This document shows positions 18,430-26,420 of a DNA stretch of 64,000 nucleotides, piece after piece; positions within the stretch are counted from its first letter, which is position 1, and each line of letters begins with the position of its first letter. The position numbers were made by a program, and so were the translations under genes. The DNA lies in assembly GCF_900660745.1 (NCBI RefSeq), contig NZ_LR215048.1, positions 1,302,001 through 1,366,000 on the forward strand, given 5' to 3'. The stretch is from Haploplasma axanthum (GTDB lineage Bacteria > Bacillota_I > Bacilli_A > Acholeplasmatales > Acholeplasmataceae). The notes under the pieces are model-generated. The model saw nothing but the letters and a program-made list of their open reading frames with translations. It did not search any database and was not told the origin of the DNA.

Positions 18430-18999
18430 TTATTCCTGCTTTCTATCCTTACTTGGTTTTTTTAAATGAATTAATCCTACAACTAATAAATATAGCCCAG
18501 TTAATACTAGAGCTGCGAATGTCGCAATTTTAATGTTTGAATCAATAAAGTTTTTTGCATAAATCCATGTCCCCATAATTGTGGATACAAAATATGCTAA
18601 AAATCTCCATCCTCGTGCACTTACTTTACCTTCAGTACCTAAGTATAATCCAATTCCACCATCCATAACAAGTGCAATACCAAACCAAAGTGATCCATTA
18701 CCTAAGTTAACGATATTTTCACCAAATAATGGTAAGATAAATCCAAGAATAGCTGCTACTAATAAAATAATGAACTCTGTTGTTCTTAATGTTTTTGATA
18801 ATTTACTTACATTTTTACTTATTTTAGGTAGTACAAATAAAACTGCAAAAACAATTAATCCAACTGCAATAACAATATTTCCAACCGTTGTTGTTAATGA
18901 GAAAACTCCTTTATCTACCATATAAGAAATAAATCCATAAAGTAATAATAATGAACCTAATACAATTGATACCCATGGTACTTTTTTAAATATTTTCAT
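18430..18999 (-). CDS. Uncharacterised membrane protein, DUF308/HdeD-like
   Basis: A 189-residue integral membrane protein with about six hydrophobic segments arranged in pairs (residues about 9-30, 38-58, 72-92, 100-120, 128-147, 157-180), a pattern like DUF308/HdeD proteins. No catalytic motif seen. GAGGGG lies before the ATG at 18999. First gene of a two-gene operon with the M42 peptidase; a TATAAT at 19025-19030 (minus) could serve as its -10. Confidence 0.65.
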   Translation of the reverse strand: MKIFKKVPWVSIVLGSLLLLYGFISYMVDKGVFSLTTTVGNIVIAVGLIVFAVLFVLPKISKNVSKLSKTLRTTEFIILLVAAILGFILPLFGENIVNLGNGSLWFGIALVMDGGIGLYLGTEGKVSARGWRFLAYFVSTIMGTWIYAKNFIDSNIKIATFAALVLTGLYLLVVGLIHLKKPSKDRKQE

Positions 19000-19050
19000 A
19001 TAAGCCCCTCTTTCATTTTGACTAAATATATTATACTACAATTTTAGTAT

Positions 19051-19200
19051 AAAAAAAACTTAGGAAGATTGTGAGAACGAATAAATTTAAAGTGGGTATT
19101 TCCTTTTCTATATTTCGGGATTCCAATAAATGGCCTTCACACCTATATAGTTTAAATTCCCGTTCCAAAGCTTTGGGTTCCACTGGTTTCTTCCTAAGGT
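19051..19200 (-). ncRNA. Unassigned structured RNA, about 150 nt
   Basis: Minus strand transcript unit with a promoter (-35 TTGACA 19235-19230, 17 bp, TAAAGT 19212-19207), predicted start near 19200, and an end at T8 (19058-19051). The 5' and 3' ends pair as a 9-bp stem (CUUAGGAAG 19198-19190 with CUUCCUAAG 19067-19059), which doubles as the terminator. Inside is GUGGAAC/GUUC-U-CAC (19183-19177 with 19078-19071), a CCAAAGCUUUGG hairpin, and competing helices CGGGA/UCCCG and CUAUAU/AUAUAG. No open reading frame fits. It does not match SRP RNA, tmRNA, RNase P RNA, T-box or riboswitch cores known to me; a 6S-like rod is possible. Confidence 0.7.
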
Positions 19201-19206
19201 AATATT

Positions 19207-19235
19207 ACTTTATCATTTAGGATTAATTTTGTCAA
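19207..19235 (-). promoter_or_regulatory. Promoter of the structured RNA
   Basis: TTGACA, 17-bp spacer, TAAAGT on the minus strand. It lies between the stop of the 483-residue membrane protein gene and the RNA. Confidence 0.75.
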
Positions 19236-19245
19236 GAATTTTTGC

Positions 19246-20697
19246 TTAATAATACACTGAAATTCTTACATATGATCCTCTATTTATCATTAGTTCTAAT
19301 AATAAATCTCTAACTTTTGATTCAATAATGTAATCAACATTATTGACTCTCATGTCAATTCTAACTGTATAAATATTTTCCATATCTAAATCTGGAATTC
19401 TTGTAACAGAGTATTTATCACTAATATTATTAATATCTTCTAAACTATTAAAATAAGCGACCATACTGATGATAATATTTGACTTTATTTCTAGTTTTTT
19501 TAACAACTCTGCTAAATAAACAGTTCTTGCTATTATATATCCATCATTATGAAAGAAATTTTTTTCATAATTTTGTTTTTCTTTATCCATATCAACATTG
19601 TATGTAACTTGATTTTCAAATAATGATTCCAAGTAATCCGCAAATTTTCCAATTCTTTTTTCATCGTTATAATGGAAATCAGTATATATTGTAACTTCAT
19701 TTTGATTATACGTATATGCAGTAATAAAAAATCTATAAATATCTGCATATACAATAATGTTATGAAATACCTTATTAAAATTATTATTATTAGTTTTAAT
19801 TTTAAAAACAGCATTCAAATAAAATGCATCACTATATACAAACGGTTCAAATAATGCATTAGCATGCACGTGAACTTGTCTATCATTATCATAGTAATAA
19901 TAATCTTCGTAAACAATTCTGCTTCTAAAACTGAAATATTGATAAATTCCTGCAGCAATTCCTAGTATTATTGTTCCAGTTCCTAAAATAACTCCTAGGT
20001 ATTCTGGTTTCACTATAAAATACATTGAATATGCTACTGGTGGGAAAACTGATACAGTTAATAAATTAAGCATTGATTGAAATCCTTTTTTATATAGAAT
20101 AACTGTTAAGAAAACTAAAATGATTACACTATATGAGGTTGCAAAGAATGTATGTATATCAAAATTTTTAAGTAAATTCACTAGATTATTTACTTCTCTA
20201 AGTAATAAAAATACTGCTACCATTGCCATTATTATTGAAATTGCTTGTCGAAGTTTTAAATAACTAGACTTAGTATAAATTTTTCTTGTTTGTGGTAAAT
20301 GGTAATAACTCTTAATTTCCTTACGATATTCATAATATGGTGCATATGATCCTCTTATATGACCAATAATTGATCCTTCTTCTGGAAATCTTTTTTCAAT
20401 TATATTTTCAAAATCTGCTAAAGGATTTAAAACAAATAAAAATGTTCCAATAACGATTAATGCACTATCATATTCTGTAAATAAAACTAATAATATTGCT
20501 AAAAACATTCCGTAAATTAATGAACTAACTAATTTGCCTAATCCACCAAAAACATAAACAAGCACATAAGTTACAAAAATAAGCTCAATCGCAAGAATTA
20601 TTCTTCTTTGATTTAAGCCGCCACTAAAAAAACCAACAAAAAATGTTAGCAACATAATAACTAATGTAATTATTAAGATATTTAGTCTTTTCTTCAT
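19246..20697 (-). CDS. Uncharacterised membrane protein, 483 residues
   Basis: Not recognised. The N-terminal part (residues 1-105) has about four membrane segments including a GLNQRRI loop. A cytosolic linker follows (ENIIEKRFPEEGSIIGHIRG), then a second membrane block (about 155-265) and a soluble C-terminal domain of about 220 residues rich in aromatic beta strands (ARTVYLAELLKKLEIKSNI). The start at 20697 is chosen because GAGAGGTG precedes it; an in-frame ATG at 20745 lies inside the rplT terminator. It follows infC-rpmI-rplT, from which it is separated by that terminator. Confidence 0.7.
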   Translation of the reverse strand: MKKRLNILIITLVIMLLTFFVGFFSGGLNQRRIILAIELIFVTYVLVYVFGGLGKLVSSLIYGMFLAILLVLFTEYDSALIVIGTFLFVLNPLADFENIIEKRFPEEGSIIGHIRGSYAPYYEYRKEIKSYYHLPQTRKIYTKSSYLKLRQAISIIMAMVAVFLLLREVNNLVNLLKNFDIHTFFATSYSVIILVFLTVILYKKGFQSMLNLLTVSVFPPVAYSMYFIVKPEYLGVILGTGTIILGIAAGIYQYFSFRSRIVYEDYYYYDNDRQVHVHANALFEPFVYSDAFYLNAVFKIKTNNNNFNKVFHNIIVYADIYRFFITAYTYNQNEVTIYTDFHYNDEKRIGKFADYLESLFENQVTYNVDMDKEKQNYEKNFFHNDGYIIARTVYLAELLKKLEIKSNIIISMVAYFNSLEDINNISDKYSVTRIPDLDMENIYTVRIDMRVNNVDYIIESKVRDLLLELMINRGSYVRISVYY

Positions 20698-20718
20698 TAT
20701 GCACCTCTCTATATCATT

Positions 20719-20750
20719 ATAAAACAAAAGCGCGGATTTTTCCACGCTTT
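20719..20750 (-). terminator. rplT operon terminator
   Basis: Minus strand stem AAAGCGTGGA/TCCGCGCTTT (one G-U pair), loop AAAA, then TTTTGTTTT. Confidence 0.85.
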
Positions 20751-20756
20751 AGGTCA

Positions 20757-21125
20757 TTATTTACTTGCTTTTGTAATTGCTTTTTGTGCAACTTTTACAT
20801 ATTCTGCAAAGTCTTTTGGTTCATTAACTGCTAAATCAGCTAACATTTTACGGTTTACATCAACACCAGCTAATGCTAATCCATGAATTAATTGTGAATA
20901 TTTAATATTATTTAAACGTGCAGCTGCATTAATTCTTGTAATCCATAATTTTCTGAAATCTCTCTTACGACGTTTACGGTCACGGTATGCATAAGCACGT
21001 GAACGCATAACTTGTTCATGAGCTGTTTTATAAATTGTTCCTTTTGAAACAAAATATCCTTTAGCTGCTTTAATTATTTTTTTACGACGACGTCTTGTTA
21101 CTACTGTATTTTTTACTCTAGCCAT
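20757..21125 (-). CDS. rplT: 50S ribosomal protein L20
   Basis: A 122-residue basic protein, slightly longer than the usual 117-119. The N-terminus [19 protein letters not shown] and [17 protein letters not shown] are L20 signatures. It is an early 23S rRNA assembly protein and, in Bacillota, the autogenous repressor of infC-rpmI-rplT through the mRNA leader. GGGAGG precedes the ATG; 15 bases after rpmI. Confidence 0.97.
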   Translation of the reverse strand: MARVKNTVVTRRRRKKIIKAAKGYFVSKGTIYKTAHEQVMRSRAYAYRDRKRRKRDFRKLWITRINAAARLNNIKYSQLIHGLALAGVDVNRKMLADLAVNEPKDFAEYVKVAQKAITKASK

Positions 21126-21140
21126 TTTTATTCCTCCCGA

Positions 21141-21341
21141 TTATAACATATTTGAAATAAGGCGTTTAATTCTTTTTTCATCGGATGGATGTACCAATGT
21201 AGTGCCTCTCAATTGTCTATTTTGTTTTGTTGTTTTTGATTCTGCTAAGTGATTTTTATAAGCGTGTCCTCTTTTAATTTTTCCTGTAGCAGTAATTTTA
21301 ATACGTTTTTTTAAACCACTATGTGTTTTAGTTTTTGGCAT
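21141..21341 (-). CDS. rpmI: 50S ribosomal protein L35
   Basis: A 66-residue basic protein with the L35 start MPKTKTHSGLKKRIK and RGHAYKNHLAESKTTKQNR. Middle gene of infC-rpmI-rplT, spaced 24 bases from infC. Confidence 0.97.
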   Translation of the reverse strand: MPKTKTHSGLKKRIKITATGKIKRGHAYKNHLAESKTTKQNRQLRGTTLVHPSDEKRIKRLISNML

Positions 21342-21365
21342 ATTATTTTTACCTCTTTCTTCTTA

Positions 21366-21893
21366 TTAGTTATTATTAATTGGTGCAACAACTGCAACCA
21401 TTTGTGAGCCTTCTAGTTTTGGTTTAGCTTCAACCAATACCATATCTCCAAGTGCATCGATAAATTTTTCGACAACTTCGCCACCTAACTGACTATGTGT
21501 AATCATTCTACCTCTAAAGCGTAAAGTTATTTTTACTTTATCACCTTTTTGGATAAACTTTTTCGCATTGTTTAGTTTAGTATTAAAATCATGTTCCCCA
21601 ATTGTTGGACTTAATCTAATTTCTTTTACGTCAACTATATGCTGATTTTTCTTCATTTCACGCAATTTTCTTTGTTGTTCGTAACGATACTTAGAATAAT
21701 CCATCATCTTTGCAACCATTACTTTTGCTTCTGGTGCTACGACTACTAAATCTAAATCTTTTTCATATGATAATTTAATAGCTTTGTCTCTTAGCATTTT
21801 ACCAAGGTTATTGCCTTCATTATCAATTACTAAAAGTTCTACATTTGGAATGTTCTCATTAACTAGTTCTGTGTTTTTTTTAGTTACTCTAAT
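21366..21893 (-). CDS. infC: Translation initiation factor IF-3, AUU start
   Basis: 175 residues when read from an ATT codon at 21893, eight bases after AGGAGG. From there the frame reads (I/M)RVTKKNTELVNENIP and ELLVIDNEGNNLGKM, the full IF-3 N-domain; the first ATG (21797) would cut off 32 conserved residues. The C-domain shows KEIRLSPTIGEHDFNTKLN and RFRGRMITH. Using AUU is the classic infC trait that lets IF-3 sense its own level by rejecting non-canonical starts. First gene of the operon behind an L20-type leader. Confidence 0.95.
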   Translation of the reverse strand: MRVTKKNTELVNENIPNVELLVIDNEGNNLGKMLRDKAIKLSYEKDLDLVVVAPEAKVMVAKMMDYSKYRYEQQRKLREMKKNQHIVDVKEIRLSPTIGEHDFNTKLNNAKKFIQKGDKVKITLRFRGRMITHSQLGGEVVEKFIDALGDMVLVEAKPKLEGSQMVAVVAPINNN

Positions 21894-22047
21894 GGAATTC
21901 GCCTCCTATTTTTTTTAGAATAAAAAGAAAAGTGAGTACCACAAGGACCCACTAAAAAAAATGCTACATTGTTTTTTGTGCCATTTTGCCCATGAATGAA
22001 TCATCAGGCGAGAGGGATCTCTTCTTTCCACTTATTCAATTTATACC
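21894..22047 (-). promoter_or_regulatory. L20-type attenuator leader of infC-rpmI-rplT
   Basis: About 154 nt of untranslated leader between the promoter and the infC ribosome site. It contains a GA-rich stretch followed by CCCUCUCGCCUGAUGA and a 3' hairpin (AGUGGGUCC paired with GGUACUCACU, 21931-21953) followed by TTTCTTTTT, an intrinsic terminator. The arrangement fits the Bacillota L20 leader, where L20 binding favours termination. Exact covariance match not checked. Confidence 0.75.
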
Positions 22048-22053
22048 TATGTA

Positions 22054-22081
22054 ATTTTACCACATATTTATTAAATGTCAA
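22054..22081 (-). promoter_or_regulatory. infC operon promoter
   Basis: Minus strand -35 TTGACA (22081-22076), 16-bp spacer, -10 TAAAAT (22059-22054). Confidence 0.8.
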
Positions 22082-22205
22082 GTATAACTAAATACTTTTG
22101 TTCGTTTTTATATCTTTAAAAGAAAAAAACTAAATCTTTCTCTTTTATTTCTTGTATTGTAAATCCTCACTAGATCCTAAGTTAATTTATATGATTAAAC
22201 TTATT

Positions 22206-22922
22206 TTACTGGAAAGTTGAGAATTCAACAATCGCACAGTTTTCATCTTCTTTATTTTTTAAAACAAATATATATTTACCATCTTCTTCAATTAAATATA
22301 TTTTAACTAAGTCACCAAGTTGAAATGATTTCATATACTCTGCTCTAATTCGGTTAAAACTAATATCTTCATCAATACTATCAAGAGCAAATGTTATATA
22401 ATGTGCATTGTTAACATGATGGTATCTATCTATATGAGATTTTTTAATTTGTAATTGGTCAATATATTTTTCTGTTCCAGTTTGGTATTTTATTTTTCTC
22501 GGTAAATGTTCAAAAGTTTCATCTGCCAAACCATCACCAATTGTTTTTAATATTTCTTTAGGAAGTCTGTTTGGTATATATGTTTCTAAGTTAACATACG
22601 CACCAAATGCATTTGTCTTAATAATTTTTTCGCCCTTTTCATTAACTAAATAAATGTGTCTATAACCACTTAAAATATTTGTATTATATGGATATGTTGC
22701 TACAAATACTTTTTCACCAAATTTTGGTTTCTTCAAAATATCAATTTGTCGATATAACAAAAAAACACCTAAATTATTATCCATTAGATATTTTGTAAAT
22801 TCTTTCAAACTTAAAATGTGCATTCCTTCAACATCTTGAAGAGCATTAATGATCGCAGTTTCTTTCATTTCCCCATTGTTATCAACATGACTATTTGAAA
22901 TTAATAATTCAATATTATACAT
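22206..22922 (-). CDS. Acyl-ACP thioesterase
   Basis: A 238-residue double-hotdog enzyme that hydrolyses acyl-ACP to free fatty acid. N-terminal hotdog about 1-125; C-terminal hotdog with the conserved IDRYHHVNNAHYITFAL near residue 165, where the N and H are catalytic in plant FatA/FatB. Bacterial members occur in Bacillota and acholeplasmas and may set membrane acyl chain length. AGGTGATAAG precedes the ATG. Its -10 box (22944-22939) lies inside the end of the upstream nucleotidase frame. Confidence 0.88.
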   Translation of the reverse strand: MYNIELLISNSHVDNNGEMKETAIINALQDVEGMHILSLKEFTKYLMDNNLGVFLLYRQIDILKKPKFGEKVFVATYPYNTNILSGYRHIYLVNEKGEKIIKTNAFGAYVNLETYIPNRLPKEILKTIGDGLADETFEHLPRKIKYQTGTEKYIDQLQIKKSHIDRYHHVNNAHYITFALDSIDEDISFNRIRAEYMKSFQLGDLVKIYLIEEDGKYIFVLKNKEDENCAIVEFSTFQ

Positions 22923-22926
22923 CTTA

Positions 22927-25017
22927 TCACCTAAAGTAATTATAACATATAAAAAGAAAAAACCCTTTAAAAAAAGGATTTTTTTGGTTAACTAATATCT
23001 CACTTTCGGAACTAAAATGTGTTTCACCGTTCGCTTTTAATTTCTTTAAAACTTCATACATATCACCGTAATCTTGTTCGTTTTTATATGTGTAATCAAC
23101 AAATTCACTATAACTATAGAATACATAATCATTAGTTGTAACTCGGTATATTTCATTATCATTGATATTCAATAAATCATTTGATGCATATAAACTTTGA
23201 TTTTTAAGTATTTTTCTTAACTCTGATCCTTTAACATCAAAACCTATTACACGATTATCAAAAGGAAATATTTGGAATATATCTGCAGCCGTTATTTCTT
23301 GACCTCGATAAAGTTCACTTCTTGTTCCACCGCTATTTTGAAATCCAACTACTGCTCCAGCTTTTTCTTTCATAACTTTACTTATGTAATTTGCAAGTAC
23401 ATCCCTAGACATATTTTCACCAGCAATCAAAACAACTTCTTCATACAAATGTTTAACTTGATTATAGTATCTATCAACTATTTTTTTAACTTCTACGTCT
23501 TCCGCTTCTAATAACTGTTCATTATATTGATCTAACATTTCATTTGTTTGACTATTAACAAAAATATTTTCATTTTCTATTTTGTATTTAAAGTTTATAT
23601 TAGAAACATAATAACCATTTGCTCCTGCTTGTGCATACTGAACTTTTTGATAATCGTTTCTATTAATCTCTCCATAGTATTTTTGATGTGTATGGGCATT
23701 ATATATTAAATGAACCTTATCAAGATTTGCAAGATTCTCCATAAGTCCTTGACCTAATGTATAACCATGTACTGATACCACAATCATATCAACTTGATCT
23801 TTAATAATATCAACATACTTTTGTGCTTCTTGATATACATTTGAAAAATAATAATCGTTTACGCGTTGTTTGGCAATACTAGTTTCAAGACCATCACCCA
23901 TTAATCCAATTATACCAACTTTAATATTACCTTTATTTACAATAGTGTAGGCATCAAGAAATTCCGGCATTTCATCAGTACTTTTTAATTTAACATTAGC
24001 CCCTAAAATTGGAAAATTAGCTTTAACTCCTGATGTTTTAGGATTGAAATATTTTAAAATTGTTTCTAATCCCCAATCAAACTCATGATTACCAATAACA
24101 AAAGCATCTAAATTCATTGAATTTAATGATTCAACAATAACAGCACCACGATTATCATTTGATATTAATTGCCCCTGAAACATATCTCCACCAGTAATAA
24201 AGACTGTATTATCTGGATTTTCTAATTTTTTAGATTTAATTAAATTAGCAATTTTCGCTACACCCATCTCATTTTCTTTATTTAAAACAGCACCATGAGT
24301 ATCATTAATATAATAAAAATCTAACATATTAGTAACTTCTTGATTATTAATTCGTTCATATTTAGCTGTTAATGTAATATCATTGTTAGCTGGTTTTGAA
24401 TTATCATATTTAATTCCATCAACTGTCCAATAAAGAAATTTATATCCAATTTTATTTGGAGCATCAATTAATTTAAGAATTTTACCTTCACTAACTCTTG
24501 TTATTCTATGTACATTATTATCTATATAATACTTTACTTCATGACCAACTTCAGTATATTTTGCCACTAAAACTAAATCATTAGAAATTATTGTTTCAAA
24601 TGAAAATTTTTCATTATCATTCATCCAATATTCGAATTGATAACCATCTCTTTCTGGTCCATCAACAAATTCAAGTTTCTTCCCCTTAATTACTTGCTTA
24701 ACAATAAATTCTTCACCATCTACTAAAAACTTTACATTAAAATATTCTTCATTCTTTGCAAACTTAGCATCCAATCTTATGTTTTTAGTTATTATCGTAT
24801 CTTCCTCAAATTTTTCTTCACCTTCAAGCCAATACTCAAATGTATAACCATCTTTTTTTGGAGTATCAACCTTTTCGATAGTTTCTTTATCCAAGATATA
24901 TTGTGTTTTATATAATTCACTATCAACATAAAACTCAACTTTATGCTTTTTAGGTACACAACCAACTATTACTATTGCAGTAACTAGAAAAAGCATTGTC
25001 ATTAAAATTTTCTTCAT
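22927..25017 (-). CDS. Lipoprotein 5'-nucleotidase with three InlB-type B repeats
   Basis: A 696-residue surface enzyme. Signal peptide with lipobox IVG-C near residue 20. Three B-repeats of the Listeria/Bacteroides type follow, each with GYxFxYW (GYTFEYW, GYQFEYW, GYKFLYW) and ending in AKF/AKY, about residues 50-235. Then a metallophosphoesterase domain (YINDTHGA, TGGDMFQG, GNHEFDWG, VSVHGY, NAHTHQ) and a 5'-nucleotidase C-terminal domain (FQNSGGTRSEL, FPFDN). It probably hydrolyses extracellular nucleotides to salvage nucleosides. Odd: the last 12 or so codons run through a terminator hairpin and the next gene's promoter. The start at 25017 is preferred for its distance from GGGAG. Confidence 0.88.
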   Translation of the reverse strand: MKKILMTMLFLVTAIVIVGCVPKKHKVEFYVDSELYKTQYILDKETIEKVDTPKKDGYTFEYWLEGEEKFEEDTIITKNIRLDAKFAKNEEYFNVKFLVDGEEFIVKQVIKGKKLEFVDGPERDGYQFEYWMNDNEKFSFETIISNDLVLVAKYTEVGHEVKYYIDNNVHRITRVSEGKILKLIDAPNKIGYKFLYWTVDGIKYDNSKPANNDITLTAKYERINNQEVTNMLDFYYINDTHGAVLNKENEMGVAKIANLIKSKKLENPDNTVFITGGDMFQGQLISNDNRGAVIVESLNSMNLDAFVIGNHEFDWGLETILKYFNPKTSGVKANFPILGANVKLKSTDEMPEFLDAYTIVNKGNIKVGIIGLMGDGLETSIAKQRVNDYYFSNVYQEAQKYVDIIKDQVDMIVVSVHGYTLGQGLMENLANLDKVHLIYNAHTHQKYYGEINRNDYQKVQYAQAGANGYYVSNINFKYKIENENIFVNSQTNEMLDQYNEQLLEAEDVEVKKIVDRYYNQVKHLYEEVVLIAGENMSRDVLANYISKVMKEKAGAVVGFQNSGGTRSELYRGQEITAADIFQIFPFDNRVIGFDVKGSELRKILKNQSLYASNDLLNINDNEIYRVTTNDYVFYSYSEFVDYTYKNEQDYGDMYEVLKKLKANGETHFSSESEILVNQKNPFFKGFFLFICYNYFR
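22939..22944 (-). promoter_or_regulatory. Thioesterase -10 box
   Basis: TATAAT on the minus strand between the terminator-like hairpin and the AGGTGA ribosome site; no clear -35. Confidence 0.5.
22951..22980 (-). terminator. Terminator hairpin inside the nucleotidase 3' end
   Basis: Minus strand AATCCTTT-loop-AAAGGGTT followed by TTTTCTTTTT. It lies in frame within the last codons of the nucleotidase gene. Confidence 0.7.
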
Positions 25018-25031
25018 AATCATAGTCTCCC

Positions 25032-25055
25032 TTATCTTATCATAAGATAATTATA
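25032..25055 (-). promoter_or_regulatory. Nucleotidase extended -10 and 19-bp perfect palindrome
   Basis: Extended -10 TGCTATAAT on the minus strand (TATAAT at 25055-25050), followed directly by TTATCTTA-TGA-TAAGATAA (25050-25032). The palindrome would occupy the transcript start just before GGGAG. It could be an operator or a 5' mRNA hairpin. Confidence 0.65.
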
Positions 25056-25109
25056 GCATTTAAAACCTTATTATTACTTATTAATTTCTTATTTAATAGT
25101 GTTTTGTTG

Positions 25110-25115
25110 TATAAT
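25110..25115 (+). promoter_or_regulatory. -10 box of the acyltransferase gene
   Basis: TATAAT 16 bases before AAAGGTGA. No clear -35. Divergent from the nucleotidase promoter. Confidence 0.55.
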
Positions 25116-25142
25116 AATAGACAGTTAAGTAAAGGTGATATG

Positions 25143-26420
25143 ATGCAAAAGACTCGTTATTGGCATAAATTAGATAATGCCGCAAAAGTATTTCCTGCTG
25201 TTTCTAAGAAAGCTCGAAGTAATGTGTTTAGACTTTCTTTCTATTTAACATCAGATATTAATCCTGACATTCTAGAGGAATCAGTTAATCTAACTTTAAA
25301 AAGATTTCAAGTTTTTAATATTCAATTAAAGAATGGAATTTTTTGGAATTATTTCTCAGAAAATAAAAAAACATTTAAAGTTGAAGAAGAACCTAGTCAG
25401 GTATGTAAATTTTTTAAATTCAATAAAAATAATGGATATTTATTTAAAGTCTATTATTTAAAAAATAAAATAACCCTTGAAACATTTCATTCATTAACAG
25501 ATGGAACTGGAGCAATTAACTTTTTAAAATCAATAACCTATAAATATTTAAAACTTATGGGTCATTATTTTGATCATGAAAGTTTGATTTTAAGTGAAAT
25601 GCCTTTTTCAAACAAAGAAAATGAAGATTCTTTTGGAGCAAATTATAATCCAAAAATTAAAAAAAATCTAAAAGAAGAAAAAGCATATCATCTAAAAGGT
25701 GATGTTTTTAAAGATTACTGGTCACTAGTATTTAAAATACGAATTAACACAAAAGATTTTTTAACAGTGATTAAAGAAAAATATAAATGTACAGTTACTG
25801 AATATGTTTCTGCACTAATTGCTTATGGTATTTATGATGAAGGTATTGATGTTAAAAATAGTAAAAAACCTATAAAAATGTTTATTCCTGTTAACTTAAG
25901 ACCATTATTTAATTCAACTTCATTAAGAAATTTTTCTTTATATATAAAATCCACTTTTGAACTTAGTAAAGAATGGACTTTTGAAGAAATGATTGAACAC
26001 ACAAAACTAGAGTTTAAGGATCAAATAGTTAAAGAAAAAATTCATATGAGATTAGGAGCTCTTGTTTCATTAGAAAAGAATCCTTTTGTTAGATTTGTTC
26101 CATTGTTTATAAAAAATGTGTTTTTTAGAGTTGGGTATTATTTATTAGGTGAATCAATTAACACTTCTTCACTTTCAAATATGGGAATTGTAAGTCTACC
26201 ATCAGAAATGAAACAATATATTAAAGATGTTGATTTTATCAATAGTGGTAAAGGTATAAATACAACAATTGTGAGTTATGGAGAACATACAAATATAACT
26301 TTTAATAGTATTATTAAGGATGTTAGTGTCATTAAAACTTTTGTTTATCAACTACGTAGTGATAACATTGAAGTAATTGTTGATACAAATTACGAGGAGG
26401 GGTATGATGAAATCTTGTAA
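25143..26420 (+). CDS. Condensation-fold acyltransferase (alcohol acetyltransferase-like)
   Basis: A 425-residue protein of the condensation/alcohol acetyltransferase superfamily (COG4908-like). The catalytic motif HxxxDG is present as FHSLTDGTGA near residue 122; a second conserved region NLRPLFNSTSLRNFS near 265 resembles the DFGWG-type latch area. Members transfer acyl groups from CoA or carrier proteins to hydroxyl or amine acceptors; the substrate is unknown. Start at 25143 chosen over 25140 for spacing to AAAGGTGA. It overlaps the next gene by 14 bases, so the two products probably work together. Confidence 0.78.
   Translation: MQKTRYWHKLDNAAKVFPAVSKKARSNVFRLSFYLTSDINPDILEESVNLTLKRFQVFNIQLKNGIFWNYFSENKKTFKVEEEPSQVCKFFKFNKNNGYLFKVYYLKNKITLETFHSLTDGTGAINFLKSITYKYLKLMGHYFDHESLILSEMPFSNKENEDSFGANYNPKIKKNLKEEKAYHLKGDVFKDYWSLVFKIRINTKDFLTVIKEKYKCTVTEYVSALIAYGIYDEGIDVKNSKKPIKMFIPVNLRPLFNSTSLRNFSLYIKSTFELSKEWTFEEMIEHTKLEFKDQIVKEKIHMRLGALVSLEKNPFVRFVPLFIKNVFFRVGYYLLGESINTSSLSNMGIVSLPSEMKQYIKDVDFINSGKGINTTIVSYGEHTNITFNSIIKDVSVIKTFVYQLRSDNIEVIVDTNYEEGYDEIL

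Noticed and set aside
19051-19200. Riboswitch or T-box leader for the downstream membrane protein gene
   Set aside because: No T-box sequence or known aptamer core is visible, and the unit has its own promoter and ends 50 bases before a separate -10 box. A leader role cannot be fully excluded.
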